Assembly: GCA_046727955.1 (NCBI GenBank)
Contig: JBKPDO010000010.1
Coordinates: forward strand, 1-64,000
From: DASVXQ01 sp046727955
GTDB lineage: Bacteria > Actinomycetota > CALGFH01
DNA length: 64,000 nt
Direction: 5' to 3'
Below the pieces are notes generated by a model that had not been told where the DNA came from, made no database searches, and saw nothing but the letters and a program-made list of their open reading frames with translations. The position numbers and the translations under genes were made by a program. Below are positions 25,423 through 35,473 of the stretch, one piece after another. Every line of letters begins with the position of its first letter. The stretch's first letter is position 1.

Positions 25423-26990
25423 ACCGGGGGGACCCCGTGACGGCGCCGCGTGAACTCGCGGTCCTTGCCCGCCGCCGCGGCCAGGCGCCGGCTCACTTCC
25501 GCCCTGAGCGCCTCCGGCTGGACCACGGCGTCCACCACCAGGTCGGCCGCGAGCCGCACCAGGTCGACGTCCTCGCGGTACTCGCGCTGCAGCCGCTCGA
25601 ACTCCTCGGCGCGCCGCTCCTCGGGCAGGGCGGCGAGCTTGTTGTAGTAGACCGCGTTGACCGCCGCCTCCGGCCCCATCACCGCGATCGAGGCGGTCGG
25701 CAGCGCCAGGGTGGCATCCGGCTCGAAGCCGGGCCCGGCCATGGCGTAAAGACCGGCGCCGTAGGCCTTGCGCACCACCACGCAGATCTTCGGGACGGTC
25801 GCCTCGCTCACCGCGGTGATCATCTTGGCGCCGTGGCGGATGATGCCCTGCCGCTCGACCTCCGTGCCGATCATGAAGCCCGGCACGTCGGCCAGGAACA
25901 CCAGCGGCAGGTTGAAGGCGTCGCAGAGCCAGATGAAGCGGGCGCCCTTGTCGGCGGAGTCCACGAACAGCACCCCGCCCTTGGCCAGCGGCTGGTTGGC
26001 GACGATGCCGACCGCCCGGCCCTCGATGCGGGCGAGCCCGGTGATCAGCTCCGGCGCGAACTCCGGCTTGATCTCGAAGAAGCTGCTCTCGTCGCTGATC
26101 GCCGCGACCAGCGGGAGCATATCGAAGGGTTGCGACTCGTCGACGGGCACGAGCGGCGCGACCGGGCCGCTGTAGGCGGGCCCCCTTGGCTCCTCGGTGG
26201 GCGGCTCGCCGCGCCAGTTGCCCGGGAAGTAGGAGAGGTAGCGCCGCGCCGCCTGGATGGCCTCGTCCTCGTCGGCGCAGAGCAGGTCGCCGCAGCCGGA
26301 GACGCGGCAGTGCATGGCCGCGCCGCCCATCTCCTCGAGGGTGGTGCGCTCGCCGATCACCATCTCGGCCATGCGCGGCGAGCCGAGGTACATGGAGGCG
26401 TTGCCGTCCACCATGAACACCACGTCGCAGAAGGCCGGGATGTAGGCCCCACCGGCGGCCGAGGGCCCGAACAGGCAGCAGACCTGCGGTACCCGCCCCG
26501 ACAGCCGGACCTGGTTGTAGAAGATCTTCCCGGCGCCGCGGCGGCCGGGGAACATCTCGACCTGGTCGGTGATGCGCGCCCCGGCCGAGTCGACCAGCCA
26601 GACCAGCGGGACCTCGTGGCGCAGCGCGTACTCCTCGATGCGGATGATCTTCTCGACCGTTCGCGCGCCCCATGAGCCGGCCTTGACCGTCGAGTCGTTG
26701 GCCACCACCGCCACGTCGCGGCCGGCGATCCTGCCGACCCCGGTGACGACGCCGTCCGCCGGCAGGTCGCCGGCCAGGGCATTGGCCAGGAGCCCGTCCT
26801 CCACGAAGCTATCGGCGTCGTCGAGCAGCCGCCGCAGGCGCTCGCGCACGAACAGCTTGCCCTGCTCGCGCGCCTTGCTGTGGTACCGCTCGGCCCCGCC
26901 GGCGCGAGTCTGTTTCGCCAGCGCCTCGAACGCCGGCTCCGGCCGCTGCCCGGCCTCGAGCGCCCGCCTCGGTGCCCTTGGATCGCTCAT
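25419..26990 (-). CDS. liuB: Acyl-CoA carboxylase beta subunit (carboxyltransferase), probable methylcrotonyl-CoA carboxylase
   Basis: 523 residues, two crotonase-like halves. N-half: GVVTGVGRIAGRDVAVVANDST, WLVDSAGARI, LFGPSAAGGAYIPA. C-half: VGIVANQPLAKGGVLFVDSADKGARFI, DVPGFMIGTEVERQGIIRHGAK, VVRKAYGAGLYAMAGP. The sequence AGLYAMAGPGF replaces the GAYDVM stretch typical of propionyl-CoA carboxylases and, with the length, fits the MCC/geranyl-CoA carboxylase branch. Start ATG overlaps the HMG-CoA lyase stop by four bases; its own stop overlaps the alpha-subunit start. Confidence 0.88.
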   Translation of the reverse strand: MSDPRAPRRALEAGQRPEPAFEALAKQTRAGGAERYHSKAREQGKLFVRERLRRLLDDADSFVEDGLLANALAGDLPADGVVTGVGRIAGRDVAVVANDSTVKAGSWGARTVEKIIRIEEYALRHEVPLVWLVDSAGARITDQVEMFPGRRGAGKIFYNQVRLSGRVPQVCCLFGPSAAGGAYIPAFCDVVFMVDGNASMYLGSPRMAEMVIGERTTLEEMGGAAMHCRVSGCGDLLCADEDEAIQAARRYLSYFPGNWRGEPPTEEPRGPAYSGPVAPLVPVDESQPFDMLPLVAAISDESSFFEIKPEFAPELITGLARIEGRAVGIVANQPLAKGGVLFVDSADKGARFIWLCDAFNLPLVFLADVPGFMIGTEVERQGIIRHGAKMITAVSEATVPKICVVVRKAYGAGLYAMAGPGFEPDATLALPTASIAVMGPEAAVNAVYYNKLAALPEERRAEEFERLQREYREDVDLVRLAADLVVDAVVQPEALRAEVSRRLAAAAGKDREFTRRRHGVPPV

Positions 26991-27922
26991 CCCGTCTCCC
27001 CCTGTGCCCGCTGGCCCGCGCTCAGCGCCGGCGCTCGGCGGGTGCGAGGCCCGGCGACCAGCACCTGGCTACGGAGCGGGTGGCCGACCAGCGCCCCGGC
27101 GAGCCGGGCCGCCTCGAGGAGGCGGTCGAGCTCGATGCCGGTGCCGATGCCCATGTCCTCGACCATGTGGACGACGTCCTCGCTGGCGACGTTGCCGCCC
27201 GCGCCCGGGGCGGTGGGGCTTCCGCCGAGCCCACCCACCGCGCTGTCGAAATCCACGCAGCCAGCCTGCAGCGCGGCCAGCAGATTCGCCAGGCCGGTTC
27301 CCCTGGTGTCGTGGAAGTGGCAGTTGATCGCCGGGGTCAGCGAGCGCAGCTCGGCCAGCAGCGCCTCGACCCGGGTCGGCGTGGCCATCCCGGTGGTGTC
27401 GCCAAGGGAGATCGCCCGGCAGCCGAGCTCGAGCAGCCGCCGCGCCAGCTCGACTACCCTGGCCACCGGCACGTCGCCCTCGTACGGGCAGCCCCAGGCG
27501 GTCGAGATGGTGGCCTCGACCGGCGTCTCGCCCGCCAGTCGCACCACTCCCGCGATCTGCCGCAGGGTCTGGTCGATGGTGCGGTTGACGTTGCTGGCGT
27601 TGTAGCTCTCGGAGGCGGCGACCACCACCTGAAGCCGGTCGGCGCGGGCGGCCAGGGCGTCGCCGGCGCCGCGCTCGTTGGGCGCCAGCGCCGAGTAGGT
27701 CACCCCCGCCCGGCGGCGGATGCCGGCGAAGACCCGGTCGGTCGCGGCCATGGCGGGCACCGCCCTGGGCGAGACGAACGAGCCCACCTCGATACGCCGC
27801 ACACCGGTGGCCGAGAGCGCATCCACCAGCCGGACGCGCGCCTCGACCGGCAGCGGCGCCTCGCTCTGCAGCCCGTCGCGCGGTCCGACCTCGCGGAGGC
27901 TGATCGTCGTTGGCAGCTCCAC
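26987..27922 (-). CDS. liuE: Hydroxymethylglutaryl-CoA lyase family protein
   Basis: DRE-TIM metallolyase, 311 residues, cleaving HMG-CoA to acetyl-CoA and acetoacetate in leucine breakdown. Seen: LREVGPRDGLQSE (metal Asp), EVGSFVSPRAVPAM, SLGDTTGMATP, and metal-binding HFHDTRGTG. The family signature near the C-terminus reads GGLGGSPTAPGAGGN; the position of the catalytic Cys in characterised HMG-CoA lyases is Ser235 here. GTG start with GAGGTG close upstream. First gene of the operon, co-translated with the carboxylase genes through ATGA overlaps. Confidence 0.85.
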   Translation of the reverse strand: MELPTTISLREVGPRDGLQSEAPLPVEARVRLVDALSATGVRRIEVGSFVSPRAVPAMAATDRVFAGIRRRAGVTYSALAPNERGAGDALAARADRLQVVVAASESYNASNVNRTIDQTLRQIAGVVRLAGETPVEATISTAWGCPYEGDVPVARVVELARRLLELGCRAISLGDTTGMATPTRVEALLAELRSLTPAINCHFHDTRGTGLANLLAALQAGCVDFDSAVGGLGGSPTAPGAGGNVASEDVVHMVEDMGIGTGIELDRLLEAARLAGALVGHPLRSQVLVAGPRTRRAPALSAGQRAQGETG

Positions 27923-28057
27923 GGCACCTCGAGAAACTCAGCAAACCCGAACACGATCCTACCGGCCCCACCACTCCCCCGGCTCAGCTCACCGACACCC
28001 ACCGGCACTCGGTCGCAAAGAAAAGGGATCCCCAAATGTCGAGGACCCCGGCTGGGA

Positions 28058-28678
28058 TCAGAGGCGGTCCAGGAGGTCGCGCTTCTTGCGCTGGAACTCC
28101 TCTTCGGTGATGGCGCCGCGGTCGCGCAGGCTGGCCAGCCGCTCCAGGTCGTCCAGGGTGCTCGGCGGACGGCCCCCACCGCTCATGCGCTGCCCGTTCG
28201 CCTCCATCTGGCGGTAGATCTCGACCTGGACCGCCTCTGGGTGCGGCACGTTCTCGAAAACTGACTGGCCACGCTCGCCCGCGGACTCGATCAGCAGGTC
28301 GCCGGCGCCGATCATCCGCTCCCACAGGGACTGTGTGAAGGTGACGTCGTTCAGGCGCTCGAGCGGGATCTCGCGAGAGAGCTTGGACAGCACGCCCGCG
28401 CGGAAAATCAGCCGGTCGGTGGTCAGCACGAAATGGGTCGTCACCCAGCGCAGGTAGCGGGGCAGCACGAACACCAGCAGGAGCAGCACGGCCACACCGG
28501 TCACCGCCAGCCGGACCGGCCACAGCAGGCTGCCGCCTGGCAGCAGCGTCCAGCCCAGAGAGCCGGCGACCACCACCGCGAACCCCAGCAGGATGGGCCC
28601 CACCAACGCCCACCAGTGGGGGCGGAGGTCATAGACGACCTCTTCGTGCTCCCCCAGGAGCCGTTCCGGGAACGGCAC
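28058..28678 (-). CDS. Membrane PH-domain (bPH_2) protein with C-terminal SHOCT domain
   Basis: 206 residues. Two membrane helices (about 25-72) precede a bacterial PH domain with VLTTDRLIFRAGVLSKLSREIPLERLNDVTFTQSLWERM, the typical YdbS/YdbT-like core. The last 30 residues (LDDLERLASLRDRGAITEEEF) form a SHOCT oligomerisation motif. The GTG chosen has GGAGGAGG 8 nt upstream; the open frame extends 20 codons further without another good site. Function unknown; possibly a membrane-lipid or stress-related protein. Confidence 0.85.
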   Translation of the reverse strand: MPFPERLLGEHEEVVYDLRPHWWALVGPILLGFAVVVAGSLGWTLLPGGSLLWPVRLAVTGVAVLLLLVFVLPRYLRWVTTHFVLTTDRLIFRAGVLSKLSREIPLERLNDVTFTQSLWERMIGAGDLLIESAGERGQSVFENVPHPEAVQVEIYRQMEANGQRMSGGGRPPSTLDDLERLASLRDRGAITEEEFQRKKRDLLDRL

Positions 28679-28897
28679 GCGAATGACCTCCTCCGTCGCG
28701 CCGGGACGCCGGCTCCGGCCGCCGCGCGAGGGTAGCAACCACCGCGGCCCCGCTCAAGAGCCCACAGCCCCGCTCAAGAGCCGGGCCCGGGTCCTTGGGT
28801 CCGGACTGGGGCCGGACCGTTGCACGATCGCAACCTCCGCGGCCGATCTTGACGGATGTAGCGGGTGCCGTGGCCCGCGGAACACTCCCGAGGACCC

Positions 28898-29842
28898 TTG
28901 ACACGACAACGCCTGATCCCGAGCCTGGCCGGAGCGGCTGCGCTCGCCGCCGCCCTGAGCCTGCTCGCGGGCCCCAGCCCCGGTCATCGCGGTCCCTCCA
29001 CAGCCAGAGGCCAGCTCGGCGCCATGACGGCGCTGCCCAGGCTCGCCGAGCAGCGCGCTGACGAGACTCCGGGCAGGCGCCTGGCGTCAGCCCGCTGGCG
29101 TCTCGACGTCACCGTCTACTACCTGCGCAAGGTCGGCACCGCCCGCTACCTGGTCCCTGAGGAGCACGCGGTGCCCTTCGCGACCTCCGGCGACAAGGTG
29201 GTGGCAGCCGCCGTGACCGAGCTGCTCAACGGCAGGCCGCGCTACTTCGGCGCCGAGCGGCCCTTCCCCGGTGGGACTCGCCTGCTCGACCTGCGGCTGG
29301 CTGCCGGCACCGCCACCGTGAACCTGTCCCGCCAGGCGCTCCGGGCAGCCAGCCCCGACGGCTACCCACTGCAGACGCTGGTGTGGACGGTCACCCAGTT
29401 CCCTCCGGTCAAGCGGGTGGTCGTGCGGGTCGAGGGGCGGTCAGGCGGCTTGCTCGACGGGCGGGAGGTGTCGGACCTTCTCGGCGCCGGCGATGGTGGC
29501 GGACAGCTCGTCCGCGACCAGTCGCTGCGCGTGGCTCCCATCCTGCTCGACGAGCCGGGCGCGGAGGCGACGGTCAGCGGGGTCCGGCTTGTGGCCAGGG
29601 GCGAGGCCCGCGTCGCGAGTGGTACGGTCGGCCTGCGCCTGCGGGACAGCACCGGGAGGGTCGTCTCCCAGGGTTTCGCCACGCTGGCGGTCAGCCCACC
29701 CGCGTGGGGCAGGTTCTCTGGCGCGCTGGTGTTCGCGCCGCCGCCCCAGCGGCAGCTCTGGCGGATGGAGGCGTTCGAGGCCAGCCCGGTCGACGCCTCG
29801 GTGACCTACTCCGTGACCGTCCCGGTCTGGGTGGGCGGCTGA
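28898..29842 (+). CDS. GerMN and Gmad2-like domain secreted or anchored protein
   Basis: N-terminal hydrophobic segment (LIPSLAGAAALAAALSLLAG) is a signal or anchor without a lipobox Cys. A GerMN domain follows (VYYLRKVGTARYLVPEEHAV, VTELLNGRP, GTATVNLSRQAL, LVWTVTQFPPVKRVVVRVEG), then an immunoglobulin-like Gmad2 domain to the end. Such proteins occur widely in non-sporulating actinobacteria, where their role is unclear; they do not imply sporulation. The TTG at 28898 has GAGGA just upstream; a GTG at 28865 is also possible. Confidence 0.8.
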   Translation: MTRQRLIPSLAGAAALAAALSLLAGPSPGHRGPSTARGQLGAMTALPRLAEQRADETPGRRLASARWRLDVTVYYLRKVGTARYLVPEEHAVPFATSGDKVVAAAVTELLNGRPRYFGAERPFPGGTRLLDLRLAAGTATVNLSRQALRAASPDGYPLQTLVWTVTQFPPVKRVVVRVEGRSGGLLDGREVSDLLGAGDGGGQLVRDQSLRVAPILLDEPGAEATVSGVRLVARGEARVASGTVGLRLRDSTGRVVSQGFATLAVSPPAWGRFSGALVFAPPPQRQLWRMEAFEASPVDASVTYSVTVPVWVGG

Positions 29843-29867
29843 CTCGCCGAGACCGGCCGTCCCACAC

Positions 29868-30110
29868 CGACCATGGCACAGGCGCTCTTGGGGGGCCGCC
29901 GGAGGGGTCCGGGGAACCCCGAGGGCCGGAGGGGTCCGGGGAACCCCAAGGGGGTGCCCCGGTGGGTCGGGCCCCGGTGGGTCGGGTCCCAGTGGGAAGG
30001 GGGGAGCGAGCTCCCCGTACGGCACCACGGAACGATCTTGACCTTGGGGGGCGTGGGGGGAGCGAGCTCCCCCCACATGGATAGACCTGCCCCGGGCGCC
30101 GAAGCGCGCT
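29868..30110. repeat. Palindromic repeat cluster at a convergent junction (cluster A)
   Basis: Composed of CCGACCATGGCACAGGCGCTC, duplicated GGAGGGGTCCGGGGAACCCC units, duplicated CGGTGGGTCGGG units, and two copies of a hairpin GGGGGGAGC-GA-GCTCCCC(CC) (the full 24-base form is at 30053-30076), followed by CATGGATAGACCTGCCC and a GAAGCGCGC stem. The same modules recur at 62817-63117. It separates the convergent GerMN and birA genes and contains no plausible gene. Confidence 0.85.
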
Positions 30111-30111
30111 G

Positions 30112-30936
30112 TCAGACTTCTGAGCTCACGTGCTCGACGTCAGCGGTAGCTATCTCGACCCTGGCGCCGATGTCGGTGAGGATCACCAGGTTCCCCGAGG
30201 CGGTGAGGTCGACTGCCGTGCCGACCACCGGGTCGCCGCTGAGGCGCTCGGCCCGCACCCGCCGGCCCAGCGTCTCCAGCCGGTCGCGGTAGGCGAGCAG
30301 GAGCGGCGTGGTCGGCCCCGCGCCGAGGTCGCCGTAGCCGGCCATGAAGCGCCGGCCCCACGCGCCGAGCAACTCGGCCCGGTCGACTCGACGGCCGGCC
30401 GCCAGCCCCACGCTGGTCGCCCGTCCAGCCAGCTCGGCGGGGAAGTCCATGGCCTCGCCCACGTTGACGCCCATCCCGAGCACCACCCATGGGAGCCGGC
30501 CGCCAGCCTGACCTCCGGCGCCGGCCTCGGCGAGCAGCCCGGCCGCCTTGCGCCCGTCCAGCAGCAGGTCGTTCGGCCACTTGAGGCCGACCGTCGCGCG
30601 GCTGCCCGCGGCGGCCAGGACCTGGTGGACGGTGTCGGCCAGGGCCACACCGGCGAGTGAGACGATCAGCCACGCCTGCCCGATGGCGAGCGGCGGGCGC
30701 AGCACCACCGAGACCAGCAGCGCGCTGCCCGGCGGCGCCACCCAGGCGCGCCCGAGGCGGCCCCTGCCCGCGGTCTGCTCATCCGCGACCACGGTCGCAC
30801 CCTCCGGCACACCGGCCTCGGCCAGCTCCGCGGCCCGCGCCATCGTAGTCGGCAGCCTGCTGGCGATCTCCAGCGGGCTGAAGAACGGCGGCAGGGCGCG
30901 CCGCAGCGCCTCCCCGTACCCGCCGGGATCACCCAT
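30112..30936 (-). CDS. birA: Biotin-[acyl-CoA carboxylase] ligase, class I (no DNA-binding domain)
   Basis: Activates biotin with ATP and attaches it to BCCP lysines. 274 residues with ADEQTAGRGRLGRAWVAPPGSALLVSVVL (biotinyl-AMP loop GRGRLGR), LKWPNDLLLDGRKAAGLLAE (catalytic Lys) and a C-terminal SH3-like segment. It begins directly with the catalytic domain, so it lacks the helix-turn-helix of E. coli BirA and should not be a repressor. AGGAGG precedes the ATG by about 10 nt. Divergent from the carboxylase operon whose alpha subunit is a substrate. Confidence 0.93.
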   Translation of the reverse strand: MGDPGGYGEALRRALPPFFSPLEIASRLPTTMARAAELAEAGVPEGATVVADEQTAGRGRLGRAWVAPPGSALLVSVVLRPPLAIGQAWLIVSLAGVALADTVHQVLAAAGSRATVGLKWPNDLLLDGRKAAGLLAEAGAGGQAGGRLPWVVLGMGVNVGEAMDFPAELAGRATSVGLAAGRRVDRAELLGAWGRRFMAGYGDLGAGPTTPLLLAYRDRLETLGRRVRAERLSGDPVVGTAVDLTASGNLVILTDIGARVEIATADVEHVSSEV

Positions 30937-31001
30937 GTCCCCCAAGCCTCCTGTACGCCACTGTCTGCAAGCCTTGAGCCCCGCCGAGGCGGCCGCCGCT
31001 C

Positions 31002-31030
31002 GACGGGAAGCCTATATGGCTCTCTACAAT
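31002..31030 (+). promoter_or_regulatory. Candidate promoter of the carboxylase operon
   Basis: GACGGG (31002-31007), 17-base spacer, TACAAT (31025-31030) in the 277-base divergent gap between birA and the carboxylase beta gene. The -10 is good, the -35 weak. The rest of the gap shows no gene. Confidence 0.3.
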
Positions 31031-31213
31031 GCCTAGTGCCGACCCCGGACAACGGTTGCCCGGTCGGCGCCGGGCTCCCGTGGTCACCATCGTGCGCCAT
31101 TCGGATCACCTGGCGAGGCGCCGGCCGGGCAGACGTTTGGAGGGGAGGCACAATTGTCCAGCAGGACTTGGCGAGGCGATCGTCCCGGACGAGGCCCGGG
31201 CGGGAGGTTCAGG

Positions 31214-32782
31214 GTGGCGCCACTACAGCCGAAGCCGATGAAGGAACGGATCGACGAGCTCCGCAAGCGCAAGGAGCAGGCGCTGCACGCCGGCTCCAAG
31301 CAGGCGGTCGAGACCCAGCACGCCAAGGGCAAGCTGACCGCCCGCGAGCGGATCGACGCGCTGCTCGACCCTGGCTCGTTCGTCGAGACCGACATGCTGG
31401 CGGTGCACCGCGCCACCGCCTTCGGGATGGACGAGCGGCGTATCCCCACCGACGGCGTGGTGACCGGCTACGGCAGCATCGACGGGCGCAGGGTGTGCGT
31501 GTTCAGCCAGGACTTCACCGTGTTCGGCGGGTCGCTCGGCGAGGTCATGGCGGAGAAGATCTGCAAGCTCCAGGACCTGGCGATGCGGATGGGCGTGCCG
31601 TGCATCGGCATCAACGACTCCGGCGGCGCCCGCATTCAGGAGGGCGTGGTGGCGCTCTCCGGTTACGCCGAGATCTTCTGGCGCAACGTGCAGGCGTCCG
31701 GGGTGGTGCCGCAGCTCTCGCTGATCATGGGGCCCTCGGCGGGCGGGGCGGTCTACTCACCCGCCATCACCGACTTCGTCTTCATGGTCAAGGAGACCTC
31801 CTACATGTTCATCACCGGCCCTGACGTGGTGAAGGCCGTGACCGGTGAGGACGTGACCTTCGAGGAGCTCGGTGGGGCGATGACCCACGCGGTGAAGTCC
31901 GGCACCGCGCACTTCGCCGCCGAGGACGAGGACGAGTGCTTCGACCTGGTCCGCCAGCTCCTGTCGTACCTGCCGCCCAACAACATGGAGGACCCACCGC
32001 GCCGCCAGCCGACCGACGACCCGCGCCGCGAGGACCCGACCCTTCTGGACCTGGTGCCGGACAACCCCAACCAGCCCTACGACATGCGCGAGGTCATCAA
32101 GCGCGCGGTCGACAACGGCGAGTTCACCGAGGTCCTGCAGGCGCACGCCGAGTCGATCGTGGTCGGGTTCGCCCGCCTGAACGGCCGCCCGGTCGGGGTG
32201 GTCGGCAACCAGCCGCTGCACCTGGCCGGCGTGCTCGACATCAACGCCTCGGTCAAGGGCGCCCGCTTCGTCCGCTTCTGCGACGCCTTCAACCTCCCGA
32301 TCGTCAGCTTCGTTGACGTGCCAGGCTTCATGCCGGGCACCAACCAGGAGTGGGGCGGGATCATCCGGCACGGCGCCAAGCTGCTGTACGCCTACGCCGA
32401 GGCCACGGTCCCGCTGCTCACCGTGATCACGCGCAAGGCGTACGGCGGCGCCTACGACGTCATGTCGTCCAAGCCGCTGCGCGCCGACGTGAACCTCGCC
32501 TGGCCCAGCGCGGAGATCGCGGTCATGGGCCCGCAGGCGGCGGTGAACATCATCTTCCGCAGGGAGATCGAGGCGGCGGCGGATCCCGGCACTCGCCGCG
32601 ACGACCTGGTGGCCGAGTACACCGACCGCTTCGCCAACCCCTACATCGCGGCGGAGCGCGGCTACCTCGACGACGTGATCGAGCCCCAGACGACGCGCCC
32701 GCGGCTGATCCAGGCGCTGGAGATGTGCGTCACCAAACGCGAGACCCGCCCGCCCCGCAAGCACGGAAACATACCGCTGTGA
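31214..32782 (+). CDS. pccB: Propionyl-/acyl-CoA carboxylase beta subunit (carboxyltransferase)
   Basis: 522 residues, close to mycobacterial AccD5 and Streptomyces PccB in order of motifs: GKLTARERIDALLD, VFSQDFTVFGGSLGEV, GINDSGGARIQEGV, MGPSAGGAVYSPA; C-half VGNQPLHLAGVLDINASVKGARFVR, DVPGFMPGTNQEWGGIIRHGAK, AYGGAYDVMSSK. The Asp in GAYDVM is the residue reported to favour propionyl- and acetyl-CoA. Two starts have good ribosome sites: GTG at 31214 (GGGAGG, 6 nt) and TTG at 31154 (GGAGG, 5 nt). Its TGA overlaps the epsilon-subunit GTG. Confidence 0.92.
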   Translation: MAPLQPKPMKERIDELRKRKEQALHAGSKQAVETQHAKGKLTARERIDALLDPGSFVETDMLAVHRATAFGMDERRIPTDGVVTGYGSIDGRRVCVFSQDFTVFGGSLGEVMAEKICKLQDLAMRMGVPCIGINDSGGARIQEGVVALSGYAEIFWRNVQASGVVPQLSLIMGPSAGGAVYSPAITDFVFMVKETSYMFITGPDVVKAVTGEDVTFEELGGAMTHAVKSGTAHFAAEDEDECFDLVRQLLSYLPPNNMEDPPRRQPTDDPRREDPTLLDLVPDNPNQPYDMREVIKRAVDNGEFTEVLQAHAESIVVGFARLNGRPVGVVGNQPLHLAGVLDINASVKGARFVRFCDAFNLPIVSFVDVPGFMPGTNQEWGGIIRHGAKLLYAYAEATVPLLTVITRKAYGGAYDVMSSKPLRADVNLAWPSAEIAVMGPQAAVNIIFRREIEAAADPGTRRDDLVAEYTDRFANPYIAAERGYLDDVIEPQTTRPRLIQALEMCVTKRETRPPRKHGNIPL

Positions 32783-33096
32783 ACAGCGATAACGGCTTGG
32801 AGTCCGCCTTCGGCGGACGATCATCTGACTCCGACCGCCAGACTCGGCGGTCGGCCGCCGACCGCAGAATTCTGCGGTCGGCGGGCGGGCTGCGTTTCGA
32901 GCTACTCAAGGGCACGCCGGAGGGGGACGAGGCCGAGGTGCTCGGGGCGGCGATCGACCGGCTGGTCGCCTGGGACCGCGGCCAGGAGTCGAGCGGCTGG
33001 GTCACCAGCGTGCGGCCCGGCATCGGCCTGCGCGCCTGGAGCCCAGGCAGCCGCTGGAGCCAGAGCCTGCGCTCGTCATGGGGCGGGGATCGTTGA
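32779..33096 (+). CDS. accE: Acyl-CoA carboxylase epsilon subunit
   Basis: 105 residues. The C-terminal two thirds match the small epsilon subunit that stabilises actinobacterial alpha-beta carboxylase complexes: a FELLKGTPEGDEAEVLGAAIDRLVAW segment followed by a Trp/Ser/Arg-rich tail (SPGSRWSQSLRSSW). The N-terminal 36 residues are Arg/Ser/Asp-rich and are encoded by three successive DNA hairpins. GTGA overlap with the beta-subunit gene fixes the start. The order beta-epsilon-alpha is seen in other actinobacteria. Confidence 0.82.
   Translation: MNSDNGLESAFGGRSSDSDRQTRRSAADRRILRSAGGLRFELLKGTPEGDEAEVLGAAIDRLVAWDRGQESSGWVTSVRPGIGLRAWSPGSRWSQSLRSSWGGDR
32803..32884. repeat. Three consecutive hairpins, including a 30-bp perfect palindrome, inside the epsilon-subunit gene
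   Basis: TCCGCC-TTC-GGCGGA at 32803-32817; CCGACCGCC with complement GGCGGTCGG at 32831-32839 and 32846-32854; and a perfect 30-bp palindrome at 32855-32884 centred on AGAATTCT. The second and third share the CCGACCGC motif. All lie within 82 bases of coding sequence near the start of the small gene. Confidence 0.92.
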
Positions 33097-33158
33097 GCCA
33101 GTGAGCTACCCTTTGCGACAGCCCGGCTCGCCGGCACCGCGCATCGAGGAGGCACCCA

Positions 33159-34919
<1,761 letters not shown>

Positions 34920-34926
34920 GCCGCGG

Positions 34927-35334
34927 ATGACCTCTGTGGCCGCATGGGCGGCGGCGGCACCCGCCGCCCGCGACGCCGTGCTCGCGCTGGCCGAGCACGC
35001 GGTGGCGCTGCAGCCCGCCGCCGAGGCGGTGATCCAGTGGTACCGGCTCGACGAGCTGATCACGCCCGATCACGCCGAGGAGGGCCGCCGCGTCGAGCGG
35101 GCCTACCGTGACCTGCTGGAGCAGCTCCACCGCATGGCGCTCGACCCGGTCGTCACGGAACCGCTCAATGACCTGCTGGAACGGCACCTCGACCTGATCC
35201 GCCGCGCCACCGGCGGCTCCCGCCCACCGGAGGGGCTCGGTCGCCTCGCCGGTGAGCTGGTGAGCTTCCGCGACCTGCTGCGCCGCACCGCGCGCGTGCG
35301 GGGCCGCGCGGTCGCCGACGTCCCCGGCCTCTGA
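34927..35334 (+). CDS. Unknown 135-residue protein downstream of the carboxylase alpha gene
   Basis: Not recognised. It starts 7 bases after the alpha-subunit stop, so it is probably the last gene of the carboxylase operon. The product is almost wholly helical by composition, rich in Ala, Leu, Arg and Glu, with no membrane segment or Cys. Coding looks genuine: GC-rich third positions and no competing frame. A structural or regulatory helper of the carboxylase is possible but unsupported. Confidence 0.6.
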   Translation: MTSVAAWAAAAPAARDAVLALAEHAVALQPAAEAVIQWYRLDELITPDHAEEGRRVERAYRDLLEQLHRMALDPVVTEPLNDLLERHLDLIRRATGGSRPPEGLGRLAGELVSFRDLLRRTARVRGRAVADVPGL

Positions 35335-35473
35335 GGGAGTCGGCGGTAAGGGCTCGCCGCGCAATAACTCGGCCGGTCGAGTGCCGCTCACCTCGGTGTC
35401 CTGGCCCCGGAACCACCAAGTTGTTAGTCGGCAAGCCCTAACCGACGTCCGGCACCGGCCTGGGGCTGCTCGC
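35335..35473. other. Short convergent gap, nothing recognised
   Basis: Between two convergent genes. It contains interleaved short complementary pieces (TAAGGGCTCGCCG with CGGCAAGCCCTAA) that could form a long-loop hairpin ending both transcripts, but no T tract and no RNA gene. Confidence 0.35.

Noticed and set aside
28898..28903. TTGACA as a -35 promoter element
   Set aside because: It is the start of the GerMN coding frame (TTG ACA), with no -10 at suitable distance.
28898..29842. GerMN protein as evidence for endospore formation
   Set aside because: GerMN/Gmad2 proteins are widespread in non-sporulating actinobacteria and no other sporulation genes occur here.
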